DNA of 64,000 nt. Origin: Leptodactylus fallax. Its lineage: Eukaryota; Chordata; Amphibia; Anura; Leptodactylidae. Where the stretch lies: the NCBI GenBank assembly GCA_947044405.1, contig CAMRHE010000063.1:6425001-6489000 (forward strand), read 5' to 3'. Under the pieces are notes generated by a model. The model was not told the origin of the DNA and did not search any database. It worked only from the letters and a program-made list of their open reading frames with translations. Positions 52,116 through 63,551 of this stretch are shown here, one piece after another (position 1 is the first letter of the stretch; each line of letters opens with the position of its first letter). Both the position numbers and the translations under genes were made by a program.

Positions 52116-53984
52116 GAGTTCAGAAGGAAGTGATCAGTGTTCTGTGACATTCAGTATTCTATTCATATGTCAGTCTATGACGAGCTCTAGTACACTGTAC
52201 ATCAGATCACATCTGTCCATTGGTTACAAGTATGCTCATCTCTACTCTCTGCAATTCCATACATAACCTGTGCTACAGGTGTGGCACTGTATATAGAAGA
52301 AACATCCATGTTCTTCTGATCCTGTGCAACCCACTAATAACACTTATCCCCAACAATTACTAGAATGGGGGCGCTCCAGAGTTCTCGAGGAGCGGTGCTG
52401 CGCATGCACGGCCACCACTCCATTCACATCTATGGGATCCCGTTCACATGGGACCCCCATTCTCGTCATCACTCGGGGTCCAGCTGCTGGGATAGTGAAT
52501 AAATATTATAAGCTAAAAAGAAAAAACCTGCACTTCCTAGTGGATATTTTTTTTGTTTTTCTCTGACTTGAATACATTTGGTCTGTTGCTTAGCAACATG
52601 TGCTTAAAGTGCTTGTCCACTTTGGACAACTCGTCCTCTTGACAATGAGCTGATCACAGAGCGTCGCACTGCTGTGACCCCAGCGATTAGCAGTGATCGG
52701 GGAATTCAGCAGGAAGAGTTTCCTTTCCCTGCAGCGCTCCCGCAGGAGAGATGAGGTATTACACGATTTTAATTAACACTCATGGACACCCCCCCCCCAG
52801 AGCTACTGACACTCTCTCCACTCTGGGTAAATACATGAGACTTTTAGAGCATGGACCTCTCCCATCTCAAACCTTTAAGACAGCAGATGATGAAATCAAA
52901 AATTGCCCAATTTCTCCGTTTTTAATGGAGACGAGATGGCTAAGCCCCGCCCAGACTGAATAACGGGAATGTGAGTCATTACACACATCTGACAACATAT
53001 TTACATTTATTGTAGAGTTCTCAACAGGCAAAAACAGAAAACAGAATTTAAAGGTGCGCACACCCGGAATTACAGCGCCCTCTACAGTTAAACAATTCAC
53101 TCAACACAAACATCCTCCACTCCATAGTCTCACAGAGACCAAATACTGGATAACCAAAAATGTGTTCATTGTGACTGTCAATGAGAATGTCCACGTGAAA
53201 ATTATCAAAACGTGACCGTAACATTTTGGGAGGAAGAACAAACAAAAAAAAAAAAAAAGGGCAAATTATTTTTGGGTTCAGTTTGAAAAGTTGTCAAATG
53301 TAAACCAATACAGGCATAAGGGTCTCCATTCAGTCCTTAGAGGGAAATCCCTACTAAACAGCGCTCCTAGTGGTTGCTTTGTTTTATTCCTCCAAAAAAA
53401 AAGTAGTGCTGCAGTGTAAATCATGTAGAGGATCTGCACCTACCTGTAGTACAACGCCTAGTAGTCCCCATGGCAACCAATCTGGTTGCTGCTTTTATTC
53501 TTCAAAGGGCCTTTGTAAAATGAGGGCTATTTGGATGCCACGGGCAACAACTCCCTTTCTGACAACTATGGTCGCCATTGGGTAGTCACCCAGCTTTTCC
53601 ATAGTTCTGAACATCCAATATATCTGGATATGAGGGCTTGAGGGAAGTATTATTGCAGATCCAAGAGTCTGGAGCTGTTGGATGACAACCACCGGGGGGA
53701 GCTCTTAATGTAGTCATACTGGTTGTCACCCGGCGCTATACAATGGTGACTTTTTCTTTTAGCGGAAACACCCTTTAACTATTTTGTTACCGACCAACAC
53801 AAAACATGAACCCGCACGTCTTCAATCTTCTTGTACTACAGTTAACCATTTATATAGTTTCCAAAAAGTCACTTGCTCCACCCACTTGTCCGTTTTTTTT
53901 AATGGATTCACCAATAAAAAACAAACATTTTGTGGGTGGCGTTAATCGCTAAAAGAATGAAGCCTATTAGTATCAATTCGTCTA

Positions 53985-54330
53985 CCCGGCAGCAAGTGTT
54001 CAATCTCCCTGCAGCGCCACCACAGGGGAATGAAAGTACTACACCTAAATATTCTGTGTAATACTGATGTGCCAGGTCCTCCACTCTCTGCTCGGGATAT
54101 TTAGGATCCCGAATAAGGGATCGGTTTAGAAAATCCATTTTCATATACCCTATTAGATAGTTCCCCTGATTTATTAGCCAGAATTGAGAGTGGCTACTAG
54201 TATAAAGAGTGTCTCCTTCTCTGGAGGACCCAGGCTGTCCAAGCATAACATGGACATCTCACTGTGTAATGCATCATTCTTCCAGTGGGGGTGCTGCAGA
54301 GAAACTGAACACTTGCTGCTGTGCCCACAG
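53985..54330. repeat. Family A dispersed repeat with both inverted arms
   Basis: GCAAGTGTTCAATCTCCCTG and GCGCCACCACAGGGGAA on the left face GTGGGGGTGCTGCAGAGAAA and CTGAACACTTGC on the right; GTGTCTCCTTCTCTGGAGGA lies inside. The most complete copy of this family in the window. Confidence 0.7.
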
Positions 54331-54524
54331 ATTATATCAGACTCCTGTCAGTCCTAGCTCTGAGATAATCTAGGAGTATTTTACTGCCAAAAGAACACAC
54401 TAAAATGGACAACCCCTTTAAGCAGTTCCCTATTACTGTATTTCCTGTAACATTCCTCTCCATACAGTGTAGATCAGTGATAGACTATTCTAGAACTTTA
54501 GTAAGCTAAAATTCTTTCAGGCTA

Positions 54525-55205
54525 AGGACACACATAGCAAAATAAAGTTTAAAAAAAAAAAAAAAAGCTGTGGCTAAAAAAAAAAAGCAGCGAAACAAAA
54601 AACCCCACACTTATATTTTATACCATTTTGCCTCCCCTTATCTACATTTATAGCACAAGTAAAATTGACATCCTGCAATTTTCAAAACCTCTTGTTTTTT
54701 TGGAAATGCTGCGTTTTCTACTTTTTTTTTTTTCCTGCACGTGGGATTAAAATAAAATCTCATTCATTTCCTTGGGACATGGGGCATCTTTTATTCCTCA
54801 ACGTTTGGCCTCCGCCTTAATCTGATATTATAGGGATTGTCGAGGAGGCATCTTATTGAAAAAAAAAAAACAAAAAAACACTGATTGATATTCACGATCC
54901 CCTGCCGCTCCTGATGCCTACTGGGTCCCTGCTGGTCTCTACCTCCTGATCTTGACTCTACACACAGGAAATGCCCATTCAGCCAGTGACTGAGGCGGGT
55001 CTTGGCTGTGGCCAGTGATTGGCTGAGTGGGCATTTTTTGTGTGTCGAAGTGGGAGAAAACGACAGAGACCAGCAGGGAATCGGTAAGCATTGGAAAGTA
55101 ACTGGCAGGGGATCAGTGAGGTGAGTATTTTTTTTTTTGTTTTGTTTTTTTTAACCAATTCTGACTCCATTACCACATTTTTTTCACTCCTGGACAATAT
55201 CTTTA
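54525..55205. repeat. Two adjacent MITE-like elements
   Basis: The first (54525-54830) has ends CAGGCTAAGGACACACATAG and TTTGGCCTCCGCCTTA, loosely like the element at 62663. The second (54835-55205) is a fold-back with GGGTCCCTGCTGGTCTCTAC facing AGAGACCAGCAGGGAATCG and poly-A/poly-T near its ends. Confidence 0.55.
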
Positions 55206-55490
55206 AAAGGAACTTACTTCCTCCAGGTATTTGTTAAAGCTGGGCCTGGGGCTTGTTTCGACCCCAGGTCCAGCATGAACAAATGCTCGAAGGAAGGAAA
55301 CTAAATTAACCCTTTTAATGTCCAAAGGGATAGTGGGGTCTATGGGTGCATTTACCATGTGTGTCACAGGCTCTCTCAGTTAGGTGGAATGTAATGTGAA
55401 CACAGTCTTAAAGGGATTCTAAATTTTCTATAAATCAAACTGATTCAACATAAAATGAAGAAAGGAGTAACAACGTAAGATACTGTGATT

Positions 55491-55676
55491 CTAGGTTCAC
55501 ACCGTCGGATCCGAACATCGGAGAGCCAGACTACTAAAACAGCGGTTACACACGGACTCCGGCGGACCCCATTGACTATAATGGAGTCTGCCGGGTGTCC
55601 AGCAGAGAGAAAAGTCGTGTTCAGGACTTTCCTCTCCGATGATTTTTGTCGATATCGGCGCAGATGTGACCCAGCC
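55491..55676. repeat. Dispersed repeat family B, third copy
   Basis: Ends CTAGGTTCACACCGTCGGAT and GCAGATGTGACCCAGCC; shares CCCATTGACTATAATGGAGT with the copy at 41331. Confidence 0.72.
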
Positions 55677-55724
55677 TACGTCTTATTTGTACGCGCACTG
55701 AATGTACCTGCAGTGTACACAATA

Positions 55725-55880
55725 GAGGAGACTTATGAAAGAGTCTAAAAGAAAAATGGTCTTAGTTGCCCATAGCAACCAATCACAGCACAGCTTTCAT
55801 TTCAAACAATGCTCTTTAAAAATGAAAGCTGTGCTGTGATTGGTTGCTAGATCTAGACAATTTTCATACATGCCCCTTAT
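55725..55880. repeat. CCAAT-box fold-back (family D), second copy
   Basis: AGCAACCAATCACAGCACAG, with CTTTCAT, is followed 20-25 bp later by AATGAAAGCTGTGCTGTGAT and TGGTTGCT, an almost perfect 30-bp hairpin with CCAAT on both arms. Confidence 0.8.
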
Positions 55881-55944
55881 TCTGGTTGTCATGGTTACAA
55901 CCTGAGCCACATTGTGAATATTCCAAAACCAATCTGGGCATTTA

Positions 55945-56235
55945 AAGGGGGTTTCCGAGACTAACATATCAAAGACCTATCATGGGGATTAGACACCCGG
56001 GCCTCCCCGATCAGTTGTTTGAAAAGCTCAGTGTTCGGATGAGCCACAGCGCCATACATATTGTTGTGGCTGGGCTCAGTATCGCAGCTCAGCCCCATTT
56101 ACGTAAATCAGACTGAGCCGCTACTGTACCATGTGACCTATGAACAGCTGATCTGTGGGGGTCCCGGGTGTTGGACCCTCACATGACCGATCCTATGGAT
56201 AGATCACAAATATGCAAGCCCTGGAAAACATCTTT
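55945..56235. repeat. Family C fold-back element
   Basis: AAAGACCTATCATGGGGATT and CCTCCCCGATCAGTTGTTTG face GAACAGCTGATCTGTGGGGG and GACCGATCCTATGGATAGAT. The centre carries GTATCGCAGCTCAGCCCCAT. Confidence 0.7.
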
Positions 56236-58165
56236 AACTCGAGCCCCTAGGGCCGCTCCAAACCAGCTGAGAACACCGACTTCTTGGCAAATTTACACCC
56301 CATTTTGGGCAGAGTTGACCTGAAAATTCACGACAATCCTGGCGAATTTGGAACACTTGGCAAGTCGGCAATTCTCCTCCGCTCTATAGTACCTACACAG
56401 ATGTACCCAGCTTAGTTATTTACATGTCCCTGGACGTAGCCATGGCAACTGAAGAGCCGCCATTCTTTACACTGCTGGCTTCACACAATAAGGCAAATTA
56501 GGATTTTGACATCGATTCACCTAATATTTCCAGCAGAAAGCAAATCTGACTAAACAATTCTCCAATGAATCCAAGTGGAGATGCATCGCAGACTGTTTCG
56601 CCAAGTGCACTGGTGAAACATAAATGCATTAACCCCTTGCATTTTATACCGTAAATAACCCTTATGGTGGTAATAACCATATAATATGTACAGTAGTGAA
56701 AGCGCGCTCCCAATGTCGCATCTCTGTAGACCTTTCCATGGAAGTTGCCATTTTGAATTGCACTACAAGTCCCAGCATGACCTGTGCCTTTCGGACATGC
56801 ATAATGTATGAAGAGGGGAATGGTTTAGGATCAGTTATCTCAAGGGTACAGGTTCACTTGTCTAAGAGTCAAGTCACAAACATGCACACAGCATAGCAGA
56901 GCTGAGCTTGTCACATGGTACAATCTGTGGATTTACATAGGACTGCCCTCAAATACGCTCTTAAAATCGTTGTCACCTTGGACAAACCCATTTTGTTGGT
57001 AGGAACCCCCAATGGCGAGCTGATCAGAGGGTGTCCCGCCCCTGGGACCTCTAGGGAGATTTAGCAGCAGCTGTTCAATTCGCCTGCAGCACCACCACAG
57101 TTTTGAGAATTTTCACAAGGTTTGTCCGCCTGTTTCTTTTTGCCCCCGAACAGGAAGTGCTATTATAATATCCTGAGATCTGGAGCGGTCCAGGGAAGGT
57201 GTGGAAATATAATAAACACTTATACTTACCCTCCCTTACGGAGTCTGGTGCACCCTTGGGTTCTTCTGGGTGATGTCACTGCCTCAGGGACAGCTGAAGC
57301 CTGTGATTGGGCCTTAGGGGCCGCATGAGGTGCGCTGATGTCATGACATCAATGAAGCCTTTGACGTCAACCTGAAGGTCGGAAGAAAGCCCAAAAGCGG
57401 TGAGGGAAGTTGAACATAAATGTTTATTATGTTTCTGCCCCCCCCTCTGGGCCACCACTTGAAGAGACCCCTCAAGTATAATAGTGGTTTGTGGGTGTCA
57501 CACCCCAAAAGTTTAAGGTTCAGGTTGAACCCAAAACTTTTCAAAAATTCAGGACAAATTAGGTTCGCTCATCTCTACCAGTTGCATTAGAGATGCAAAA
57601 ACAACGCAGTTACATTAAAAACCCAACTCTGCTACATCTTCAACTTTCCCTACAGGGCCTTATTTTTCACCAGGTGCAGATTATTTACAAGGACCTTGGA
57701 CACGACACAGGACAGATCTCTTTCTGGCTGAATTACAGAGGAAGTAGTTATCGAGTTACAAAAAATTCCAGTCCTCCAAAAAAAAGTAGGAACCTCCGTC
57801 AAGGGATTTTGGCAGAAATATGGAATTTTGATAAAACGTTCCTAGAGAAATCCACACACAAGTAACGTCCAGATATTCAAGTAAGCGACTATCCATCGTA
57901 TCTTAAATTTTAGTTCCTAAAAAGTCCCGATAGTCCAGCAAGCACAAATTGCTGACCCGTCCCTTTAAATGCGTTACAGGTCCATGTTCAGACACAGAAA
58001 ATACCAGCAGGTTAGTTCATGTTTTCCAGACTATTGGCCATCCATGCACCATATGGTACAATCCTACCGGTCTACCTGATGGTGGTGCCAGATCGGTGTA
58101 CTTTTTTTTTTTTTTTTCAGTCTTTTTGGTTATTAACATCTTACTAATAAAAAGAAACAAAAATG

Positions 58166-58479
58166 TCAGTCGAAATGTATTAGATATTCGGGGTAGATCT
58201 GGTTGCTGTCAAAGATGACGTAAATGAGCGGAGAGAAGGGGTTATCCACACAGCTGTCATACAAGTTAGTCAGGCTGCCGTCTTTAGAGGGCGGTCGGAT
58301 GTACTTGCTGTCTCCGGTGGCGTGTTCGCCTACGATGACGCGGGCCAAAAACATTGATTTCTTTGAGAAGAACTGACAGCAGTCCGAGGTCACTCCGTGC
58401 AGCTTCAGCGTTGGCCCGTGCTTGCCGGTGTTTCTACAGTACTGGCTTGATAAGGACGCGTTCTTGGCAAAGTAAGTAC
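58166..58479 (-). CDS. PARP11: PARP11 last coding exon (catalytic Tyr, C-terminus, stop)
   Basis: A 314-bp terminal coding stretch with acceptor CCCATTTCAG at 58480 and stop TGA at 58168-58166. It encodes TYFAKNASLSSQYC..., ...KSMFLARVIVGEH..., GDSKYIRPPSKDGS, NLYDSCVDNPFSP and ends NQIYPEYLIHFD. Tyr of GTYFAK and Ile of EYLI are the second and third triad positions. Changes from the mammalian protein cluster in the loop ASLSSQYCRNTGKHGPTLKL. Confidence 0.96.
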
Positions 58480-60609
58480 CTGAAATGGGAAACAAAAAAT
58501 TCAAAATTTTCAAAAATTTTCAAGGCTGACCGTACACCGCATAAAATGTGGGGTTAAAGGGGTTATGTGCCATTATAGACCACAGGATACAGGATAGGGA
58601 ATAAGTGTTAGATCACTGGGGGTCTGACCACTAAAACCTCCAGAAAACAGAGGAACGGAGACCCGAAAGCGCCCCAGCATCCTCCTGGTGAATGGAGCTC
58701 CAGTGCACTTACATGGCCAGTGCTCCAATCTCTTCTATGGGACCACATAGCCGCTTAGCAGTAAATAGAGAACTGGTCACATGAGCACATGACGTGCTTC
58801 ATTCACAGAGGGATTTCGGGGCCCCCTGTTCTCCTGATCACTGGGTGTCCTAGCAGTCAGATCCTCAGCGGATAAGTGTCTGCAAAGGCACAAACCCTTT
58901 AAGGAGGACTTCCCACCGCCCCTGATATGTCTATTTTACTAAACATTTGACTTCATGAAATAAAAATTCTAAAGCATATTTCCTTAGATCCCTGTGTTGT
59001 GATGTCCCTCTGTTATTCCTCCTGGAAGTGTATAAATAAACATTACCATTCCTCTTGTCAGTGGGGTGTGTCTGACACAAGGAGCACTGATTGGACAGCG
59101 TCACAGTGTGATGGACACGCCCCCAACTGGTAACACTCAATTTATTCATACATTTCTAGGAAGAATAACAGGGGAACGGCATAACAGAGTTATATAAAAG
59201 GATGTTCCAGAACAGTTATTTACTAAAATAGACATGTCAGGAGAGATGGTCATCCTCTTCAAAATCCAGTGCTGTGTCTGCGCTACCAACCACAAGGATC
59301 ACTTTGCCACTTTTTGGCTATTGCAGTCACATGACGTCATTGTGCTGCGATAAAAGCAGGCACCGGAGGACCCTAATGAATCGGCCATATAGTACTGCCC
59401 AACATGTGACTTCTGAGGCCAGCAATTGGCCACAACGGTCACCTGAGTGGACGTTTGAAAGCAAAAAACCTGACAGAGCAGGGGTGGGATACAAGCTTGG
59501 GGGTGTGTTATATAAGCAGGGGCGGGACACAGAAGCTTAGGGGGTGTGTTATATAAGCACCGGCGGGACACAGAAGCTTAGGGGGTGTGTTATATAAGCA
59601 CGACAGAAGCTTAGGGGGTGTGTTATATAAGCACGACAGAAGCTTAGGGGGTGTGTTATATAAGCACCGGCGGGACACAGAAGCTTAGGGGGTGTGTTAT
59701 ATAAGCACCGGCGGGACACAGAAGCTTAGGGGGTGTGTTATATAAGCACCGGCGGGACACAGAAGCTTAGGGGGTGTGTTATATAAGCACGACAGAAGCT
59801 TAGGGGGTGTGTTATATAAGCACGACAGAAGCTTAGGGGGTGTGTTATATAAGCACCGGCGGGACACAGAAGCTTAGGGGGTGTGTTATATAAGAACCGG
59901 CGGGACACAGAAGCTTAGGGGGTGTGTTATATAAGCACGACAGAAGCTTAGGGGGTGTGTTATATAAGCACGACAGAAGCTTAGGGGGTGTGTTATATAA
60001 GCACGACAGAAGCTTAGGGGGTGTGTTATATAAGCACGACAGAAGCTTAGGGGGTGTGTTATATAAGCACGACAGAAGCTTAGGGGGTGTGTTATATAAG
60101 CACCGGCGGGACACAGAAGCTTAGGGGGTGTGTTATATAAGCACCGGCGGGACACAGAAGCTTAGGGGGTGTGTTATATAAGCACCGGCGGGACACAGAA
60201 GCTTAGGGGGGGTGTTATATAAGCACCGGCGGGACACAGAAGCTTAGGGGGGGGGTGTTATATAAGCACCGGCGGGACACAGAAGCTTAGGGGGGGGTGT
60301 TATATAAGCACCGGCGGGACACAGAAGCTTAGGGGGGGGTGTTATATAAGCACCGGCGGGACACAGAAGCTTAGGGGGTGTGTTATATAAGCACCGGCGG
60401 GACACAGAAGCTTAGGGGGGTGTTATATAAGCAGGAGGGAGGCACAAGCTTAGCGGGTGGGTTATATAAGCGGGGTGGGGGGAGAGAGAGAGAGAGAGAT
60501 TTAATTTTTTTTTAGAAAAAAAAAAAAAGAGGGTAGCTGCTGTAAGAAAGCAATGGGGAGAGTTAAAGGCGAGATCAAGATGAAGGCCGGTGAGGAGCGG
60601 AGATCGCAC
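58480..60609. other. Last PARP11 intron
   Basis: Holds a family C-like element (58555-58905) and the TATATAAG array (59495-60475). No alternative exon was recognised. Confidence 0.8.
59495..60475. repeat. 41/33-bp minisatellite with a TATA-like motif in every unit
   Basis: About 26 copies of AGCTTAGGGGGTGTGTTATA plus TAAGCACCGGCGGGACACAG A. A 33-bp variant lacks 8 bp (TAAGCACGACAG). Both lengths are interspersed; several late copies have extra G. Each unit contains AAGCTT, a GGGGTGTG (CACCC-type) box and TATATAAG on the plus strand, antisense to PARP11. Confidence 0.97.
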
Positions 60610-60761
60610 CTTTCCCATACACAGCTCCGTGGATCCCATTGATCCTCCAGTCAAAGTTATGGATACAGATGGCGTTCACAAATTCATTGCTCGTCCCATG
60701 AAACAGCATCTCTTCTGCAATCTGAGACAGACCCTTCTTCTTCTTCAGCTGAGCTTTCTTT
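60610..60761 (-). CDS. PARP11: PARP11 exon with the catalytic histidine
   Basis: A 152-bp exon with acceptor CATATAG at 60762 and donor AAAG|GTGCGA at 60609. It encodes KKAQLKKKKGLSQIAEEM then LFHGTSNEFVNAICIHNF and DWRINGIHGAVYGKG. H of LFHGTS is the nicotinamide-side NAD-binding residue of the H-Y-x triad. The donor is weak (C at +4, A at +6), but the next exon continues the frame exactly. Confidence 0.94.
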
Positions 60762-60865
60762 CTATATGGAACACAAGCGCATGTAATACGTCCACCATTA
60801 GGATAGAGATACAGAAAGGACAAATATGAGCTTCCCCTTTAAAAGACGACGATAGCAAAACTTAC

Positions 60866-61069
60866 CTGCAGTAAAACTCCCATAAATCTAGGTTTTGTAT
60901 CCTAAGAATATTTGCTATCCGGTTCTTATCCATCGATTCTCCGAAGAGGTTGGCTACTTCGTTGTACTCATTACAACACTTGATCAAAGGAATGAGCTGA
61001 TAGGGCTCCGAGTTGTTGACGTGTTCCCAGTGAGACGGCAGAGGGATCGATCCGTTGTCACAGATGTAA
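60866..61069 (-). CDS. PARP11: PARP11 exon, start of the ART catalytic domain
   Basis: A 204-bp exon with acceptor TGTCCTAG at 61070 and donor TGCAG|GTAAGT at 60865. It encodes YICDNGSIPLPSHWEHVN through ...EYNEVANLFGESMDKNRI... and ...IQNLDLWEFYC, the N-terminal helices of the ADP-ribosyltransferase fold. The segment LIPLIKCCNEYNE replaces the HNQTHEYNE-type sequence of mammals. Confidence 0.94.
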
Positions 61070-61092
61070 CTAGGACAGGAAGAAAGACGCAG

Positions 61093-61395
61093 AAATTAAA
61101 AGGGATTTTCCAGGCTAAAAATATTGATGACCTACAGTACGTAAAGATCTGATCTGTGGGGGTCTGACACCTGGTACCCCCATAGATTGGTAGTTCTCAG
61201 CAGTTCATACACAGAGAAGAGCAGGAAGCAGACAGCTCCATTTTCAGTGTAGTGGCTGAACTGAGTCACTGCAGCTTAGGTGCCATTCAAATCAATGGGA
61301 GCTGCAATACCTGGTCTGGCCACTACACAGAGAACGGCACTGTCTGCATCCTGCCTCTGTGTATCAGCTGATCGATGGGTGTTGTAACCCCTCTA
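61093..61395. repeat. Family C fold-back element in a PARP11 intron
   Basis: GGGATTTTCCAGGCTAAAAA, ATTGATGACCTACAG, then the GTAGTGGCTGAACTGAG / GAGCTGCAATACCTGG palindromic centre and ATCAGCTGATCGATGGGTG at the right. Confidence 0.7.
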
Positions 61396-61483
61396 TTTTA
61401 AAATTGAACCTTCCTTAGGATACAATATGGGGTTTATAAATAGGAGACATGTATTTAAAGGGAAGCTCCACCTGCATTTAAAG

Positions 61484-61875
61484 GGTTTGTCCGGCCATAT
61501 TCAAATTTTTAAAACTAAGTAGAATGTTAGAAAAAAAAAATATACAGTATATAAAATAATAAAAACAGCAATACTCACCGTACCGATCCCATGAGGCTCT
61601 CCACACCAGCCTCTATTCTTTCTGCTTCAGTGCTGACTTGGACATGTGACTGCTGCAGCAGTAACCTCTGTGCTGCTGACATATCAACAACGCAGCCCAT
61701 GATTGGTTGCTGGGGTCACATGTCTACGTCCATGCGAAACAGCTGAATCAGGAAGAAGAATAAAGACTGGCCAGGGACCAGGAAGCGGTGGAGGATTGTT
61801 AACGCAAGTATCATTTCTTTATTTAAAGAATTTTTTTTTTTTTTTTTTAATTTGATGGCTGGACAAACCCTTTAA
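61484..61875. repeat. MITE-like element with AAGGGTTTGTCC ends
   Basis: TTAAAGGGTTTGTCCGGCCA at the left is the inverse of TGGCTGGACAAACCCTTTAA at the right, an inverted repeat of about 20 bp, about 390 bp apart; the interior holds a CAGCAATACTCACC-type block and a poly-T run. Confidence 0.78.
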
Positions 61876-62183
61876 GAGAACTGTATAAATCACAAATTTC
61901 TACAGAGTTTGTTCGTAGTCTGTAACCATGGAAACATATAGGTTGTTTTTTAGATGCATTAGAGAAATACAAATAAATGCAGTTGCCATTGTGGTCACAC
62001 CCTTTAAGCTGCAGGAATCACATGCAGTGCTGAGAAGGGTCACATGATCAGGAGAAGAAGGAGGGGGCGGAGTAACCCAGAATCCGCCAGATAAATTACG
62101 ATAAATCTAACCCCCCTGTCCTTTCAGTCATTAGACATTCTTACATGAACGTAGTCAGTATGATATTTGGTGCATCCCATTAC

Positions 62184-62259
62184 CTAAAAGCTGAAATGGA
62201 AAAAGGGGCGCGCTTTACTGGCCTTTGTTTTCCGGTACATAAATTGGTCTGTTTCATTT
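62184..62259 (-). CDS. PARP11: PARP11 exon, end of the WWE domain and linker
   Basis: A 76-bp exon with acceptor TTTGTCCAG at 62260 and donor TTTTAG|GTAATG at 62183. After completing a Glu codon it encodes MKQTNLCTGKQRPVKRAPFS and ISAF, the basic end of the WWE module, almost unchanged from mammals. Confidence 0.93.
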
Positions 62260-62662
62260 CTGGACAAAGAAAAAAATGAGAAAAAAAAATAAACAAATCA
62301 GCAAAATCTTCACTTCAACAAAATCACCATATAAAGAGTAAATTGTGAGCGGATATTGTTTTCAATGGGAGGCAGAAATCGGAGCAGGACACTTAAAAAA
62401 TAATAATCGTCCTGCTCCATCTTGCCGCAGATTTCGCAGCTGATTCAGTAACAGAGCCCATGGCGTGAGAGTCCCTACTGGGCCGGCCCATTCATCAATG
62501 GTGGAAATCTGTCTGGGGAGCCGGTGTGGCGGAAAATGAAGAGGAATCGAGGGAGATGGAGCCGACGGGGCAGCCTTGCCGGGAGACACAGGGGATGACC
62601 ATTCTTGGTGGACTTGCATATGTCAGATATTCATGGTAAATCATGAAGTGAATATCACTTTA

Positions 62663-62869
62663 GGCTACGGCCCCACGTTGCGGAAACGCAGCTTTTTTTG
62701 TTGCAGATTTTGTTGCAGTTTTTTGAGCCAAAGCCAACAATGGCTCTAAAAGGAATGGGAAATATGTAGGAAGTTCTTATACTTCTATCTTCTGCTGCAT
62801 CCACTCCTGGCTTTGGCGCAAAAAAATGCAACAAAAAAAGCTGCGTTTCCGCAACATGGGGCCTCAGCC
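62663..62869. mobile_element. 207-bp MITE, probable PIF/Harbinger type
   Basis: GGCTACGGCCCCACGTTGCG at the left faces CGCAACATGGGGCCTCAGCC at the right (inverse GGCTGAGGCCCCATGTTGCG); the arms continue through GAAACGCAGCTTTTTTTGTT. TTA flanks both ends, the target duplication of PIF/Harbinger elements. Confidence 0.85.
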
Positions 62870-62874
62870 TTAAA

Positions 62875-63222
62875 GGGCTTTTCCAGGCTAAATAATTGAT
62901 GACCTACTTTCATCCATCACTTAAAAACCAGTAGAGGTCCAACACCCGGCTTCTGGCTGACCAGCATTAAGGTGCACTTACCAAGCACAGCATCACGGCT
63001 GTGTTCAGCATCACGACTCAGCCCATTCACTAGAATGGGACTGAGCTGTGATCAAGGCCATGTGAACAATGAACGTGACGTCACTGGTCTGTGAAGCGGA
63101 AGGACCACTCAGGGTGGGCCCCTGGCCCCGTCAAACAGGTGTCAGATCCCGACAGATCTTCAAAAGATGAGCTATCCTAAGAGTAGGTCATCAATTAAAT
63201 CCCTGGGAAACCCCTTTAAGGT
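62875..63222. repeat. Family C fold-back element in a PARP11 intron
   Basis: AGGGCTTTTCCAGGCTAAAT and AATTGATGACCTACTTTC face GAGTAGGTCATCAATTAAAT and CTGGGAAACCCCTTTAA, with CAGCATCACGACTCAGCCCA in the centre. It follows the Harbinger MITE immediately. Confidence 0.78.
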
Positions 63223-63430
63223 TATGTAGCCAATGTAAACCAAAGGTGGACAAAAAAGTTAAAATGCAAGCAAAGAACCTGAACGTTACATAGAGCAATG
63301 GCCTCTAACCTGAGGTGCTCGAGCTGTCGAAAAATTACAACTCTCAACAGGCTGAGAGTTGTAGTTTTGCATTAACTGGACAGCGCAGCCTGGAAACGAC
63401 CAATATAAAGAATATAAGAAAACTGCTCAC

Positions 63431-63551
63431 CTATAAAGTCTAAGGTGTAGTTGAACTTCATGGTTCTAAAGTTGATGGACCCGTGCGGATTCACCCTGTA
63501 GTGCTGTTCAATCTCTTGGCTGCTTATGGAACAGTAAGACGTGGACGTCGT
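63431..63551 (-). CDS. PARP11: PARP11 exon, WWE domain
   Basis: A 121-bp exon with acceptor TTTCTTAG at 63552 and donor ATAG|GTGAGC at 63430. It encodes TTSTSYCSISSQEIEQHYRV then NPHGSINFRTMKFNYTLDFI, matching the second half of the PARP11 WWE domain. Entry is phase 0 and exit phase 1. The WWE N-terminal half must lie beyond 64000. Confidence 0.9.

Larger units (their letters stand above)
52115..58165. other. Intergenic stretch 3' of PARP11
   Basis: No coding exon recognised. It carries several dispersed repeats (53985-54330, 54525-54830, 54835-55205, 55491-55676, 55725-55880, 55945-56235, 57130-57580) in apparently unique DNA. PARP11 3' UTR presumably occupies part of its right end. Confidence 0.55.
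58166..63551 (-). other. PARP11: PARP11 gene, WWE and catalytic part (five exons; N-terminal exon or exons off the right edge)
   Basis: PARP11 (ARTD11) is a mono-ADP-ribosyltransferase: a WWE domain that recognises ADP-ribose-containing ligands, followed by a C-terminal ART domain. It is reported at the nuclear envelope, with roles in spermatid nuclear shaping and interferon-receptor turnover. Five minus-strand exons (63431-63551, 62184-62259, 60866-61069, 60610-60761, 58166-58479) join in phase into 288 codons plus TGA. The catalytic positions are H (LFHGTS), Y (GTYFAK) and I in the C-terminal YPEYLI where poly-ADP-ribosylating PARPs have E, the H-Y-I pattern of a mono-transferase. Human PARP11 is about 330-340 residues, so only some 45 N-terminal residues are missing. 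No clear polyadenylation signal was identified close downstream of the stop. Confidence 0.95.
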
